Source: Burkholderia sp. Ac-20365
GTDB taxonomy: Bacteria; Pseudomonadota; Gammaproteobacteria; Burkholderiales; Burkholderiaceae
Direction: 5' to 3'
NCBI RefSeq assembly: GCF_017104715.1
Contig: NZ_JAAGPI010000009.1
Location: 240,900 to 304,899, forward strand
DNA: 64,000 nucleotides
This document shows, piece after piece, positions 44,187 to 52,600 of this stretch. The translations under genes were made by a program, and so were the position numbers. How positions within the stretch are numbered: the stretch's first letter is position 1; every line of letters starts with the position of its first letter. The notes beneath the pieces are model-generated. The model searched no databases. It worked only from the letters and a program-made list of their open reading frames with translations, and had not been told where the DNA came from.

Positions 44187-44678
44187 ATGGCAGCAGACAA
44201 GTCTTCGATTTATTCCTTTTCGGCACGTACGCTGAACGGCGAGCCCGTCAATCTCGAGCGCTACGACGGCAAGGTCATGCTGATCGTCAACACGGCGAGC
44301 GAGTGCGGCTTCACGCCGCAATACGCCGGTTTGCAGAAGCTGCATGAGCAGTACGCGGCGCGCGGGCTGGAGGTGCTCGGCTTTCCGTGCAACCAGTTCG
44401 GCAAGCAGGAGCCGGGCGATGCCGCGCAGATCGGCGCGTTCTGCGAAAAGAACTACGGCGTGACGTTCCAGATGTTCGACAAGGTCGACGTCAACGGGTC
44501 GGATGCACATCCGCTCTTCAAGTATCTGAAGGATGAGGCGCCCGGCGTGCTCGGCATTGAAGCCATCAAGTGGAACTTCACCAAGTTTCTCGTCGACCGC
44601 AATGGCAAGGTCGTCAAGCGCTACGCGCCCACCACCAAGCCCGAAACGATCACGGACGACATCGAAACGCTGCTGTAA
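44187..44678 (+). CDS. Glutathione peroxidase family protein (BtuE-like)
   Basis: 163 residues, thioredoxin fold. The peroxidatic Cys40 is in VNTASECGFTPQY, with the partner residues in FPCNQFGKQEPG and IKWNFTKFLVDRNG (Gln, Trp, Asn). It reduces hydrogen peroxide and lipid peroxides; such Cys forms often use thioredoxin rather than glutathione. GGAGGG precedes the ATG at 44187. It is divergent from the ABC-F gene and convergent with cls, 15 bp away. Confidence 0.95.
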   Translation: MAADKSSIYSFSARTLNGEPVNLERYDGKVMLIVNTASECGFTPQYAGLQKLHEQYAARGLEVLGFPCNQFGKQEPGDAAQIGAFCEKNYGVTFQMFDKVDVNGSDAHPLFKYLKDEAPGVLGIEAIKWNFTKFLVDRNGKVVKRYAPTTKPETITDDIETLL

Positions 44679-44693
44679 GCGCCGTGCAGGAAG

Positions 44694-46133
44694 CTACAGG
44701 ATCGGCGCGAACAGCCGCGCGACATGCATCAGCACGCGCCGCAGCGCCGGCGCGTTGCGATACTCGCGGCGGTCGATCTCGAATGCTTCCGCGAAGTCGC
44801 GCAGCAGCATCTCCTCGACTTCGGCCGCGAAGCCGTGATCCACGGTCAGCACCATGATTTCGAAGTTCAGACGGAATGACCGGTTGTCGAGGTTCGCGCT
44901 GCCGATCGCCGCGGCAACGTCGTCGATCAGCACCACTTTCTGATGCAGAAAGCCAGGCCGGTAACGGAACACGCGCACGCCTGCGCGGATCGAGTCGTAC
45001 GCGTAGAGCTTCGACGCCTCGAATACCACGCGGTGATCGCGCCGGCTCGGAATCAGAATCCGCACGTCGACGCCGCGCAGCGCCGCGAGACGCAAGGCTG
45101 CGAACACGGCTTCGTCTGGCACGAGATAGGGCGTGGTGATCCAGATGCGCTCGCGTGCTGCGTTGATCGCTTCGACGAAGAAGAGCGAGCAGGTCTCCTG
45201 CTTGTCGGCGGGGCCCGTCGGCACGACGAGACAGTGCATGCCGTCACTGGGACTGGCGGGCGGCGGCGAATCGAAGTGCGGCAGATCCTGCGTGGCCCAG
45301 TACCAGTCTTCCGTGAACACGAACTGGATGCTCGCGACAGCGGGGCCGCGCACTTCGATATGCGTATCGCGCCACGGCGAGAGCGGCGGCTTGCCGCCCA
45401 GATACTCGACGCCGACGTTATGTCCGCCGACGAACGCACGCTCGCCGTCCACCACGACGATCTTGCGGTGATTGCGGAAGTTGAGCTGGAAACGGTTGAC
45501 GAACTTGCGGTTGGTCGCGAACGGATGCATCTGCACGCCGCCCGCGAGCAGCGACGCGACGTAGCGATGCGGCAAATCGAAGCTGCCGATGCTGTCGTAC
45601 AGCACATACACGCGCAGGCCTTGCGCAGCCTTCGCGAGCAGGGCGTCCTTCAGCATCTCGCCGAGCGCATCGGCGCGCACGATAAAGAACTGCACGACCA
45701 CGTAGTTCTTTGCGTTTTCGATCGCATCGAGAATCGCCGCGAAGGTCGCTTCGCCGTTCACGAGCGTGCGGACATGATTGCCGGGCAGAAACGGCATGCC
45801 GGACAGGCGTGTGAGCGAGCGCACGAAATGATGGCCGAGCGCTTCCGTCGGGCGGCCTTGCGAGGACGCCTCCGTATCCCACTCGGGCGGATGCGCACGG
45901 GTGCGCAGCGTTTCGTTTTCGAGGCGGCGCGCGTCGGCGTAACCGGCGAACTTGCTGCGGCCGAGAAACAGATACGGCACCAGCGTCAGGTAAGGCATCG
46001 CGACGAGCGACACCGCCCACGCAATCGCGCCTTGCGACGTGCGGGTGTGCAGGATGGCGTGGCAAGCCGCGATCACGCCCAGCGCATGGGCGAGAAACAC
46101 GAGCGTACCGATGTGGAGCAGGTCGAATTGCAT
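44694..46133 (-). CDS. cls: Cardiolipin synthase
   Basis: 479 residues. Two N-terminal membrane helices (LVFLAHALGVIAACHAIL and GAIAWAVSLVAMPYLTLVPYLFLG) precede two phospholipase D-type HKD motifs: HRKIVVVDGERAFVGGHNVG and HQKVVLIDDVAAAIGSANLDNRSF. It joins two phospholipid molecules, usually phosphatidylglycerol, to cardiolipin at the inner membrane. Bacterial-type Cls (ClsA/ClsB group) with the typical ANLDNRSF end. Reads towards the glutathione peroxidase gene. Confidence 0.94.
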   Translation of the reverse strand: MQFDLLHIGTLVFLAHALGVIAACHAILHTRTSQGAIAWAVSLVAMPYLTLVPYLFLGRSKFAGYADARRLENETLRTRAHPPEWDTEASSQGRPTEALGHHFVRSLTRLSGMPFLPGNHVRTLVNGEATFAAILDAIENAKNYVVVQFFIVRADALGEMLKDALLAKAAQGLRVYVLYDSIGSFDLPHRYVASLLAGGVQMHPFATNRKFVNRFQLNFRNHRKIVVVDGERAFVGGHNVGVEYLGGKPPLSPWRDTHIEVRGPAVASIQFVFTEDWYWATQDLPHFDSPPPASPSDGMHCLVVPTGPADKQETCSLFFVEAINAARERIWITTPYLVPDEAVFAALRLAALRGVDVRILIPSRRDHRVVFEASKLYAYDSIRAGVRVFRYRPGFLHQKVVLIDDVAAAIGSANLDNRSFRLNFEIMVLTVDHGFAAEVEEMLLRDFAEAFEIDRREYRNAPALRRVLMHVARLFAPIL

Positions 46134-46340
46134 AAGCGTGCGAACGATGACCGTCGCGCTGCGCGTGGTTAGCTTTGTTTGGGCATTTGTCGAGATATGG
46201 CTCGGATGCCGCGTTGCCGCAACGCGGTCGCGCTCATATTACCCAAAGCGCTCGCATCGCGGTCAGCCGGCCAGCAATTCGTGACGGGCTTTTTGCGCCA
46301 GGCGACGCTTATGCACAGTGAATGCGCGGGCCCCAAAGCA

Positions 46341-46377
46341 CACGACGCACGGCGCCCGAAGGGCAGCGTGCGTCGTG
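46341..46377. other. Long perfect hairpin between prmB and cls
   Basis: CACGACGCACG (46341-46351) and CGTGCGTCGTG (46367-46377) are an 11-bp inverted repeat, and the 15-nt loop itself contains GCCC-GAA-GGGC. It lies 26 bp beyond the prmB stop on the minus strand, but no T-run follows. Confidence 0.6.
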
Positions 46378-46402
46378 AAGTCCAGTTATTGGGCGTCAAA
46401 TG

Positions 46403-47290
46403 CTAGGTGCTGGGCAGATCGCTTGCCTGGATCAGGAACACGTTATCGTCGCCGGCGCTGGTCGACATCCATACGAGATCGAGGCCACCGAACGCCGCTT
46501 CGACATGTGCGCGTTCGTTGCCGATTTCGACCACCAGCACGCCTTCATCCGTCAGCCAGTTGCGCGCCTCGGCGATGATGCGGCGCACGATATCCATGCC
46601 GTCCGCGCCGCCTGCAAGCGCCATTTCCGGTTCGTGCTTGTACTCGGCGGGCAACTCCTTCATCGATTCCGCGTTCACGTACGGCGGATTCGTGATGATC
46701 ACGTCATAGCGGCGCTCGGCCAGAGGCGCGTAGAGATCGCCTTCGAAGAGCGCGACCCGCTCGTCGAGTTCGTAATCATGGACGTTGCGCGCGGCGACTT
46801 CGAGCGCGGCGGGCGACAGGTCGACAGCGTCGATGTCGGCGTTCGGGAACGCATGTGCCGCGAGAATTGCGAGGCAGCCCGAGCCCGTGCACAGTTCGAG
46901 CACCGCGCCAACCTGTTCGGGATCCTCGACATACGGCTGCAGGCCGTCCTGCAGCAGTTCGCCGATGAACGAACGCGGCACGATCACGCGCTCGTCGACA
47001 TGGAAGCGATAGCCGTGCATCCACGCTTCCTGCGTGATGTACGCGGCGGGCACGCGATCGGCCGCGCGCCGTTCGACCACCTTCAGCACGGACTGGATTT
47101 CTTCGTCCGTCAGGCGGGCGTCGAGGAAAGGCTCAAGCAGATCAATGGGCAGATGCAGCGTGTGCAGCACCAGATACGCGGCTTCGTCATAAGCATTCGA
47201 CGAGCCGTGGCCGAACGCGAGACCGGCCTGGTTGAAGCGCGACACCGCGTAGCGCAGCACGTCGCGAACCGTGGAAAACGGATGAGTCAT
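46403..47290 (-). CDS. prmB: Ribosomal protein L3 glutamine methyltransferase
   Basis: 295 residues. An N-terminal helical domain is followed by a class I methyltransferase fold: SAM motif VLELCTGSGCLAILAA and catalytic NPPY in TNPPYVNAESM. LAGGADGMDIVRRIIAEA follows, as in PrmB and PrmC. PrmB methylates the side-chain amide of a glutamine in ribosomal protein L3. The start lies 16 bp beyond the dapE stop, so it is probably read with dapE. Confidence 0.94.
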   Translation of the reverse strand: MTHPFSTVRDVLRYAVSRFNQAGLAFGHGSSNAYDEAAYLVLHTLHLPIDLLEPFLDARLTDEEIQSVLKVVERRAADRVPAAYITQEAWMHGYRFHVDERVIVPRSFIGELLQDGLQPYVEDPEQVGAVLELCTGSGCLAILAAHAFPNADIDAVDLSPAALEVAARNVHDYELDERVALFEGDLYAPLAERRYDVIITNPPYVNAESMKELPAEYKHEPEMALAGGADGMDIVRRIIAEARNWLTDEGVLVVEIGNERAHVEAAFGGLDLVWMSTSAGDDNVFLIQASDLPST

Positions 47291-47306
47291 GATCCTGGGC
47301 CCTCCG

Positions 47307-48446
47307 TCAGGCGATCAGTTGTTCGAGCACGCGTCGGTAGACGTTCTTGAGCGGCTCGATATGTTCGACTTCGATATGTTCGTCGATCTTGTGGATGCTC
47401 GCATTCAACGGCCCGAATTCGATCACCTGCTTGCAGATGCGCGCGATGAAGCGGCCATCCGACGTGCCGCCCGTCGTCGACAGTTCCGTCGTGAGGCCCG
47501 TCTCGTCGCGGATCGCCTTTTCGAGCGCGTTCGACAGTTCGCCGCGCGGCGTGAGAAAGGGCAGGCCGCTCACGGTCCACTTCAGGTCGTAGTCGAGACC
47601 GTGCTTGTCGAGAATCTGGTGCACGCGGCTTTGCAGCCCTTCGACCGTGCTCGCCGTCGAGAAGCGGAAATTGAACATCACCTCGGCATGGCCCGGAATG
47701 ATGTTGGTCGCGCCCGTGCCGCTGTGCAGGTTCGACACCTGCCACGTAGTGGGCGGGAAGTATTCGTTGCCTGCGTCCCAGTGCTCGGCGACCAGTTCGG
47801 TGAGCGCGGGTGCGAGCAGGTGCACCGGGTTCTTCGCGAGATGCGGATACGCGATATGCCCTTGCACGCCCTTGACGGTCAGCTTGCCCGACATGGAGCC
47901 GCGGCGGCCGTTCTTTACCATGTCGCCGAACTGCGCGCTCGACGTCGGTTCGCCGACCACGCAATAGTCCATGCGCTCGCCGCGCGCCTGCAGCGCATCG
48001 ACGACCTTGACGGTGCCGTCCGTCGCCGGACCTTCTTCGTCGCTGGTGATGAGGAACGCCAGCGAGCCGCGATGCTGCGGATGCGCAGCCACGAACTCCT
48101 CGCTCGCCACGACGAAGCCGGCAATCGACGCTTTCATGTCAGCGGCGCCGCGGCCATACAGCTTGCCGTCGCGGTGGGTCGGCTCGAACGGCGCGGAGTG
48201 CCATTGATCGAGCGGGCCCGTCGGCACGACGTCGGTGTGGCCCGCGAACGCGAGCAGCTTGCCATCCGTGCCTGCCGTACCGCGCTTGACGGCCCACAGG
48301 TTCGTCACGCCGTTCGATTCGATCGTTTCGCATTCGAAGCCGATCGCGGACAGACGCTCGATCAGCAGGCGCTGGCAGTTCTGATCGTCGGGCGTGACGG
48401 ACGCGCGGCCGATCAGGGCTTCGGTAAGGGCAAGGGTGCCGGACAT
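47307..48446 (-). CDS. dapE: Succinyl-diaminopimelate desuccinylase
   Basis: 379 residues, M20 dizinc hydrolase. It cleaves N-succinyl-LL-diaminopimelate to LL-diaminopimelate for lysine and peptidoglycan. Metal-binding segments FAGHTDVVPTGPLDQW, YGRGAADMKAS, SDEEGPATDGT and VVGEPTSS are present, as are the dimerisation-domain segment GHIAYPHLAKNPVH and TTGGTSDGRFI. The ATG at 48446 has GGAAGGAA upstream; a longer frame to 48563 is spurious. Confidence 0.96.
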   Translation of the reverse strand: MSGTLALTEALIGRASVTPDDQNCQRLLIERLSAIGFECETIESNGVTNLWAVKRGTAGTDGKLLAFAGHTDVVPTGPLDQWHSAPFEPTHRDGKLYGRGAADMKASIAGFVVASEEFVAAHPQHRGSLAFLITSDEEGPATDGTVKVVDALQARGERMDYCVVGEPTSSAQFGDMVKNGRRGSMSGKLTVKGVQGHIAYPHLAKNPVHLLAPALTELVAEHWDAGNEYFPPTTWQVSNLHSGTGATNIIPGHAEVMFNFRFSTASTVEGLQSRVHQILDKHGLDYDLKWTVSGLPFLTPRGELSNALEKAIRDETGLTTELSTTGGTSDGRFIARICKQVIEFGPLNASIHKIDEHIEVEHIEPLKNVYRRVLEQLIA

Positions 48447-48503
48447 CGATTCAGTTCCTTCCAACCAGCAGGCGTGGCGCATGTCCACGCTTGAAACCAG
48501 GGT

Positions 48504-48532
48504 GAAAAAATGCCGGCCCGAAAGAGCCGGCA
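48504..48532 (-). terminator. Terminator between yffB and dapE
   Basis: On the minus strand GCCGGC and GCCGGC pair around an 8-nt loop, followed by ATTTTTT. It may limit dapE-prmB expression or end the dapC-dapD-yffB transcript. Confidence 0.75.
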
Positions 48533-48593
48533 ACAGCGTGTGCATGCGAGAGCCGTAATTCACAGCTCTCGCGGTTCGCGCAACGCGGAAAGC

Positions 48594-48962
48594 TCAGGCA
48601 AACAGCGACTCGTAGTTGTCCGCGGAAAAGCCCAGCGTTTTCACGCGCCCGTTCACGACGATCACGGGCCGCTTGATGATCGACGGTTTGTGGATCATCA
48701 GCGCGATCGCGCCGGCGGTCGTGTCGGCTTCGGCCTTGTGCACGTCCGACAGGCCGCGCCAGGTCGTGCCGCGCTTGTTGATGAGCTGATCGAGCGGCAC
48801 ATCTTTAAGCCAGTCCTGGAGCAGCTTGTCATTTACACCGGCCTTCTTGAAGTCGTGAAACTCGAACTCGACGCCGTGCTCCTCGAGCCACACGCGTGCT
48901 TTCTTCACGCTGTCGCAATTCGGAATGCCGTAGACGACGGTCGTAGCGGAGCCGCGTGCCAC
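48594..48962 (-). CDS. ArsC/Spx family protein (YffB-like)
   Basis: 122 residues, thioredoxin-fold arsenate-reductase family. The start MARGSATTVVYGIPNCDSVKKARVWLEEHGVEFEFHDFKK has a single active-site Cys (C-D-S-V, no CxxC pair); INKRGTTWRGL and KPSIIKRPVIVV follow. The function of YffB-type proteins is not settled; the arsenate reductase Arg pattern is not complete. The GTG start lies 2 bp beyond the dapD stop. The placement next to dapE is also found for Escherichia coli yffB, which supports the call. Confidence 0.88.
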   Translation of the reverse strand: MARGSATTVVYGIPNCDSVKKARVWLEEHGVEFEFHDFKKAGVNDKLLQDWLKDVPLDQLINKRGTTWRGLSDVHKAEADTTAGAIALMIHKPSIIKRPVIVVNGRVKTLGFSADNYESLFA

Positions 48963-48964
48963 GA

Positions 48965-49792
48965 TCAGTCGCCTCGCAGCAGTTCGTTCAGACCGACCTT
49001 CGCACGCGTCTTCGCGTCGACCTTCTTGACGATCACGGCGCAGTACAGGCTGTGCGAGCCGTCCTTCGACGGCAGGTTGCCCGCGACCACCACCGAGCCC
49101 GCCGGAATGCGGCCATACGTGACTTCGCCCGTTTCGCGGTCGTAAATCTTCGTGCTCTGGCCGAGGTACACGCCCATCGAAATAACCGAGTTTTCTTCGA
49201 CGATCACGCCTTCGACGACTTCCGAGCGCGCGCCGATAAAGCAGTTGTCTTCGATGATGACGGGGTTGGCCTGCAGCGGCTCCAGCACGCCGCCGATGCC
49301 CACGCCACCCGACAGGTGCACGTTCTTGCCGATCTGCGCGCACGAACCGACGGTGGCCCACGTGTCGACCATCGTGCCTTCATCGACGTACGCGCCGATG
49401 TTGGTGTACGACGGCATCAGCACGACGTTCTTCGCGATGAACGAGCCGCGGCGCGCAATGGCGGGCGGCACGACGCGGAAACCGCCCGCGGCGAAATCTT
49501 CAGCGGTGTAGTTGGCGAACTTCGACGGCACCTTGTCGTAGAACTGCGAGTAGCCGCCAGCGGGCATCGGTGCGTTGTCTTCCAGGCGGAACGACAGCAG
49601 CACGGCCTTTTTCAGCCACTGGTTGACGACCCAGTCGCCGTCCTTCTTCTCGGCGACGCGCAGCGCGCCCTTGTCCAGTTGCTCGATCGCATGCGCGACG
49701 GCTTCGCGCACGTCGGCGGGCGCGGCCTTCGGCGACAGGTCGGCGCGGTTGTCCCAGGCGGTATCGATGATCTGCTGAAGTTGTTGCGACAT
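48965..49792 (-). CDS. dapD: 2,3,4,5-tetrahydropyridine-2,6-dicarboxylate N-succinyltransferase
   Basis: 275 residues, as expected. It succinylates tetrahydrodipicolinate in the lysine pathway. The N-terminal helical domain is followed by a left-handed beta-helix of hexapeptide repeats (FRVVPPAIARRGSFIAKNVVLMPSYTNIGAYVDEGTMVDTWATVGSCAQIGKNVHLSGGVGIGGVLEPLQANPVIIEDNCFIGARSEVVEGVIVEENSVI). The ATG at 49792 starts MSQQLQQIIDTAW, the family N-terminus. It lies 92 bp behind dapC. Confidence 0.98.
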   Translation of the reverse strand: MSQQLQQIIDTAWDNRADLSPKAAPADVREAVAHAIEQLDKGALRVAEKKDGDWVVNQWLKKAVLLSFRLEDNAPMPAGGYSQFYDKVPSKFANYTAEDFAAGGFRVVPPAIARRGSFIAKNVVLMPSYTNIGAYVDEGTMVDTWATVGSCAQIGKNVHLSGGVGIGGVLEPLQANPVIIEDNCFIGARSEVVEGVIVEENSVISMGVYLGQSTKIYDRETGEVTYGRIPAGSVVVAGNLPSKDGSHSLYCAVIVKKVDAKTRAKVGLNELLRGD

Positions 49793-49841
49793 GTTCGTGG
49801 TGCTCTTTCGAGTAGGTTGAAATCGGAAAGCGGATGAGGGC

Positions 49842-49862
49842 GGAGCGCCGTGGCGGCGCTCC
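49842..49862. other. Hairpin between dapC and dapD
   Basis: GGAGCGCC (49842-49849) and GGCGCTCC (49855-49862) are a perfect 8-bp inverted repeat with a 5-nt loop. No T-run follows, so it may be an mRNA stabiliser or processing site rather than a terminator. Confidence 0.45.
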
Positions 49863-49884
49863 CTGCGCGAGAGAACGGCCGGAA

Positions 49885-51102
49885 TCAGGCTTTCAGCGAG
49901 CGGCAGAACTCGACGATGCGCCGTGCGCCCTCCGTGCATTCGTCGACGCCTGCGACCAGCGCAAGGCGGACGAAATCGCGGCCGGGGTTCGTGTCGTGCG
50001 CGGTGCGCGCGAGATACGAGCCGGGCAGAACCGTCACATTATAGTCGGCGTAGAGGCGGCGGGCGAACTCGTCGTCCGACAGGCCCGTGCGCGCGACGTT
50101 GGCCCACAGGTAGAACGCGGCGTCGGGCAGCTTGACGTCGAGCACTTCGGCGAGCATCGGCGTGACGGTCGCAAACTTCTGCACATACATCGCGCGGTTT
50201 TCGCGCACGTGCGCTTCGTCGCTCCAGGCGGCAATGCTCGCCGACTGGTAGACGGTCGACAAGGCGGCGCCGTGATATGTGCGGTATAGCAGGAACTGCT
50301 TGAGAATCGACGCGTCGCCCGCGACGAAGCCCGAGCGCATGCCCGGCACGTTCGAGCGCTTCGAAAGGCTCGACAGCACCACGATCCGCTCGAACCCGCG
50401 ACCGAGTTTGTGCGCCGCTTCCAGTGCGCCGAGCGGCGGACGTGCCTCGTCGAAATAGATCTCCGAATAGCATTCGTCCGACGCGATCACGAAACCGTGA
50501 CGGTCCGACAGTTCGAACAGTTCGCGCCAGTCGTCGAGCGTCAGCACGGCGCCCGTCGGGTTGCCCGGCGAGCAGACGTACAGCAGTTGCGTGCGTGCCC
50601 AGATGTCGGCGGGAATGGCCGAGTAGTCACAGGCGAAGTTGCGTTTCGGGTCGCTGTTGGCGAAGTACGGCTGCGCGCCCGCCAGCAGCGCCGCGCCTTC
50701 ATAGATTTGATAGAACGGGTTCGGACAGAGTACGATCGCAGGCTCGCCCTGCGCGTTCTTTTTCGGGTCAATCACCGTTTGCGCCAGCGCGAACAGGGCC
50801 TCGCGCGAACCGGCCACGGGCAGCACCTGGGTGGCGGGATCGACGGGCGGCAGGTGATAGCGCGTCGTGACCCACTTCGCGATCGCCTCGCGCAGCGCGG
50901 GCGTGCCGAGCGTGAGCGGATACGCGGCGAGACCGCCGAGCGAATCGATCACGGCCTTCTTGATCAGTTCAGGCGTCGGGTGTTTCGGCTCGCCGATGCC
51001 GAAGCTGATGTGAGCAAGGCTGGCGGGCGGCGTGACGTCCTTGAAGAGCAGACGCAGCTTTTCGAAGGGATAGGGCTGGAGGGTGTCGAGTAGCGGATTC
51101 AC
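49885..51102 (-). CDS. dapC: Succinyldiaminopimelate transaminase
   Basis: 405 residues, class I/II PLP aminotransferase. It converts N-succinyl-2-amino-6-ketopimelate to N-succinyl-diaminopimelate. Segments FGIGEPKHPTPELIKKAV, VLPVAGSREALF, CSPGNPTGAVLT, ASDECYSEIYF and SSLSKRSNVPGMRSGF (with the PLP Lys) are present. The GTG at 51102 starts MNPLLDTLQPYPFEKLR, the conserved N-terminus, although no ribosome site is clear. It is the first gene of the dapC-dapD-yffB cluster. Confidence 0.95.
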   Translation of the reverse strand: MNPLLDTLQPYPFEKLRLLFKDVTPPASLAHISFGIGEPKHPTPELIKKAVIDSLGGLAAYPLTLGTPALREAIAKWVTTRYHLPPVDPATQVLPVAGSREALFALAQTVIDPKKNAQGEPAIVLCPNPFYQIYEGAALLAGAQPYFANSDPKRNFACDYSAIPADIWARTQLLYVCSPGNPTGAVLTLDDWRELFELSDRHGFVIASDECYSEIYFDEARPPLGALEAAHKLGRGFERIVVLSSLSKRSNVPGMRSGFVAGDASILKQFLLYRTYHGAALSTVYQSASIAAWSDEAHVRENRAMYVQKFATVTPMLAEVLDVKLPDAAFYLWANVARTGLSDDEFARRLYADYNVTVLPGSYLARTAHDTNPGRDFVRLALVAGVDECTEGARRIVEFCRSLKA

Positions 51103-51366
51103 TTGGCGGTTCGGCGTAGATTCGGCGTGTTGCACAACGGATTGTCGCGCTGACACAGGCTGACACGGGTGAAGACGGCGCACGACGGATGGCATGCGCA
51201 AGGCAGTCGAAGCAGCCGCGCAGTCCCGTCGATGAGCGAATGATTATAGCGTGCCAGCGGGCCGGGGCACGGCGCATCGTCCGATTGGACAAGGCTTTGC
51301 AGCGGCGGCGAACAGGCCGTCGGCGCGTCGGACGACCTGACGCACGACGAAAAAACAGGAGACACA

Positions 51367-51507
51367 ATGCAGGCAATGACCAGACGCAACGGTCAGCAAT
51401 TCAAGGGCAACGGCTGGCAGCGACCACGCGCCGCCGGAGCCGGCAACACACAAGGCAAGGAAGTCATGCAGCACATGCTGGACATCGCCGGGAGCGCCGC
51501 GCGATGA
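51367..51507 (+). CDS. Putative 46-residue protein overlapping the EamA gene
   Basis: I do not recognise it. A 46-codon frame begins with ATG at 51367 behind a strong ribosome site (AGGAGA, about 6 nt upstream) and ends in ATGA, so its stop overlaps the start of the EamA transporter by 4 bp. The product is basic and hydrophilic (MQAMTRRNGQQFKGNGWQRP, then an Ala/Gly-rich middle and a short C-terminal helix VMQHMLDIAG), with no membrane segment. It could be a small protein or a leader peptide that couples translation to the transporter. Coding status rests on the ribosome site and overlap only. Confidence 0.5.
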   Translation: MQAMTRRNGQQFKGNGWQRPRAAGAGNTQGKEVMQHMLDIAGSAAR

Positions 51508-52493
51508 ATCTCCCCCTTCGCAATACGCTTTACAACGCATGGCCGACGCTCGCGATCATGATGGGCGCGTCCGTGTGGGGCATGGTCTGGTATCCGCTGC
51601 GCATGCTCAATGCGCTTGGCGTGTCGGGTACCGCCGCGAGCGCGCTGACGAGCGGCGCGGGCTGCCTGTTCGTGCTGCTCGTGCGCCGCAGCGCGATCAA
51701 AACGGTGCGCTGGCACTGGCTGTTGCCCGCGCTCGCGCTGTTCGCGGGCATCACCAACCTCGGTTTCGTGTGGGGCGCGATCCACGGGCAAGTGATGCGC
51801 GTGCTGCTGCTTTTCTATCTGACGCCCGCGTGGACCGCGCTCTTTGCGCATTTCATCCTGCGTGAGCGGCTGACGTGGGCGGGCGCGGGGCTCGCCGCGC
51901 TGTCGCTGGCGGGCGCGATGATGATGCTGTGGTCGCCGCAGCTCGGCATTCCCGTGCCCGGCAGCCTCGCCGAATGGGCAGGGCTCGTGGCGGGCATGTC
52001 GTTCGCGATGAGCAATGTGCTGATCGTCAGAACGAGCCGCGAGTTGCCCGGCATGCGCGCGGAAATGCGCACGGCCGTGATCTTCGGCGGCGCGGCGATC
52101 TTCGGCGCGCTGGCCTCGCTGTTCGAGGCCATGCCCGCGCCGCCGCCAGGCGCTCACGCCGGTGAATTGACGCTGCTGGTGCTGGGCATCGGCTTCGTGC
52201 TCGCGACCAACAACATGCTGGTGCAATTCGGTCTGGCGCGCGTGCCGGCGAACCGCGCGTCGATCATCATGCTGTTCGAACTGGTCGTGACGGCGCTCAC
52301 CGCGTGGCTGTTCGCGGGCGAAGTGCCGGGTCCGCGCGAATGGGCGGGCGGCGCGTGCATCGTGCTGGCCTCCGCGCTATCGAGCTGGGTGCATCGGTCG
52401 AAGCCCGGCGCGCAGACCAACGCGCCAGCCGATGCAGGCGACGAAGGAAAGGCGGATGGCGACGGTAAGAATCAACCACGCGCGATGGTATGA
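51504..52493 (+). CDS. EamA/DMT-family transporter
   Basis: 329 residues with about ten membrane helices in two EamA repeats. Typical segments are MMGASVWGMVWYPLRMLNALGVSG, TPAWTALFAHFILRERLTWAGAGLAALSLAGAMMML and QFGLARVPANRASIIMLFELVVTALTAWLFAGEVPGPREWAGGACIVLASALSSW. The family exports metabolites or amino acids; no substrate can be assigned. The ATG at 51504 overlaps the stop of a 46-codon ORF and has GGGAG upstream. It is divergent from dapC, and smc follows on the same strand. Confidence 0.9.
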   Translation: MNLPLRNTLYNAWPTLAIMMGASVWGMVWYPLRMLNALGVSGTAASALTSGAGCLFVLLVRRSAIKTVRWHWLLPALALFAGITNLGFVWGAIHGQVMRVLLLFYLTPAWTALFAHFILRERLTWAGAGLAALSLAGAMMMLWSPQLGIPVPGSLAEWAGLVAGMSFAMSNVLIVRTSRELPGMRAEMRTAVIFGGAAIFGALASLFEAMPAPPPGAHAGELTLLVLGIGFVLATNNMLVQFGLARVPANRASIIMLFELVVTALTAWLFAGEVPGPREWAGGACIVLASALSSWVHRSKPGAQTNAPADAGDEGKADGDGKNQPRAMV

Positions 52494-52600
52494 TTCCCCC
52501 TCATTGGCCGGCGGCGCAGCGTAGGGCGCGCCGCGGCGCCGGAATCGCAGCGGGATCGCGCGTTCCGTTTCCATAAATACTTTTAAACAGCGATATCGCC

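Noticed and set aside
41896..44235. A 779-codon plus-strand ORF over the CoA-transferase and ABC-F genes
   Set aside because: High GC leaves antisense frames open; the minus strand carries complete ABC-F motifs.
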